Source: Gulosibacter chungangensis
Lineage (GTDB): Bacteria; Actinomycetota; Actinomycetes; Actinomycetales; Microbacteriaceae
Assembly (NCBI RefSeq): GCF_008831155.1
Contig: NZ_WBKB01000007.1
Coordinates: 62,001-126,000 of the forward strand
DNA length: 64,000 nt
Direction of reading: 5' to 3'
In this document: positions 63,687 to 64,000 of the stretch, one piece after another
Layout: each line of letters starts with the position of its first letter
Numbering within the stretch: the stretch's first letter is position 1
Program-made: the position numbers and the translations under genes
The notes under the pieces: model-generated
Told to the model about the DNA's origin: nothing
What the model saw: only the letters and a program-made list of their open reading frames with translations
Database searches by the model: none

Positions 63687-63983
63687 GTGGGTACTCCTGT
63701 CCCAACCAGTCGCGTCGCGGTCCTGGCTGGCAATCTGTCCGCAGCAATGTTGCTCGCGGGAAATCCTTCTTCACCGTAGTTACGGCGCTGCCACACGGTG
63801 TGGCGTTGCTGGGACCTCGCCGTAGCGAAGCCCAAAAAGTCTTCATGCGCTCACGCGCACTCGTACAGTATCGCACGGTGTGCAGGAACCGACCGAAGGA
63901 ATTCTTAGAAATACCGATTGTGAGTTGCCCAAAACGTCACAAGATTTAGCTCGCTATTACGGCACATAGCTACTGTGACGAGT
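63687..63983. other. Long upstream region of rne
   Basis: About 300 bases with no supported gene. It probably holds the rne promoter and a long leader, as RNase E often regulates its own message. Inverted CGTCACA/TGTGACG arms lie near the right end. Confidence 0.5.
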
Positions 63984-64000
63984 ATGACTGAAGCCATGCA
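63984..64000 (+). CDS. Possible start of a divergent gene, cut by window end
   Basis: An ATG at 63984 opens MTEAM in the last 17 bases. There is no clear ribosome site, so the call rests only on position, divergent from rne. Confidence 0.25.

Overview
The window reads as a stretch of chromosome from a high-G+C Gram-positive bacterium of the order Micrococcales, most likely family Microbacteriaceae. Reasons: an Lsr2 nucleoid protein, an actinobacterial RNase E with a long acidic N-terminal extension, a DUF222/HNH (13E12-type) gene, a DUF6504-dnaE2 mutagenesis pair with an actinobacterial LexA box, a MhuD-type haem monooxygenase relic beside an iron box, frequent GTG/TTG starts, and the gene order leuS-comEA-comEC-holA-rpsT-lepA. 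The family is an inference; no rRNA is present.

Layout, left to right. 1-15 kb: a conserved housekeeping block (lepA, rpsT, a NudL-like NUDIX gene, holA, comEC, comEA, leuS) interrupted by an ascorbate-type PTS operon (ulaCBA-like) between lepA and rpsT, and by an acyl-CoA dehydrogenase between holA and comEC. 15-17 kb: DedA protein, SRAP abasic-site protein and App1-type phosphatase. 17-23 kb: a tightly packed minus-strand operon of DUF4956 membrane protein, VTC-type polyphosphate polymerase domain protein, Cthe_2159-type lipoprotein and an OmpR-family two-component system, preceded by two direct repeats with 11-bp spacing. 23-27 kb: DUF6504 and error-prone DnaE2 behind a LexA box, then a lipase-like hydrolase and an Ogt-type methyltransferase. 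28-35 kb: AEC permease, AraC regulator, and a NarL-type two-component system divergent from a MacB/FtsX ABC exporter. 35-39 kb: lsr2, two tandem double-domain Lrp/AsnC regulators and an LLM flavin oxidoreductase. 39-45 kb: alkyladenine glycosylase, AHSA1-like protein, zinc alcohol dehydrogenase, TipAS-type MerR regulator with a textbook MerR promoter, pterin carbinolamine dehydratase, YccF, a VOC/AraC pair and an EI24 protein.

45-52.6 kb is the most irregular part: a MhuD-like haem monooxygenase gene broken by one in-frame stop, pyruvate oxidase, the DUF222/HNH gene, an alpha/beta hydrolase, a decayed TetR-like fragment, a DUF4230-like membrane protein and a VOC protein. 52.6-57.2 kb: tRNA-Ala(GGC) with its terminator, a TauE/SafE exporter divergent from an MBL hydrolase/MHS transporter pair, and a LysR regulator. 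57.2-64 kb: a second housekeeping block (rne, rplU, rpmA, obgE, a small membrane protein, nadD, rsfS), all on the minus strand.

The strongest candidate for a poorly described system is the five-gene DUF4956-VTC-Cthe_2159-response regulator-kinase operon. The parts suggest regulated polyphosphate (or related polymer) synthesis at the membrane with an extracytoplasmic lipoprotein partner. The second is the iron-box/MhuD-like gene whose stop codon sits upstream of two intact active-site positions. No CRISPR array, prophage, integrase or transposase was seen.
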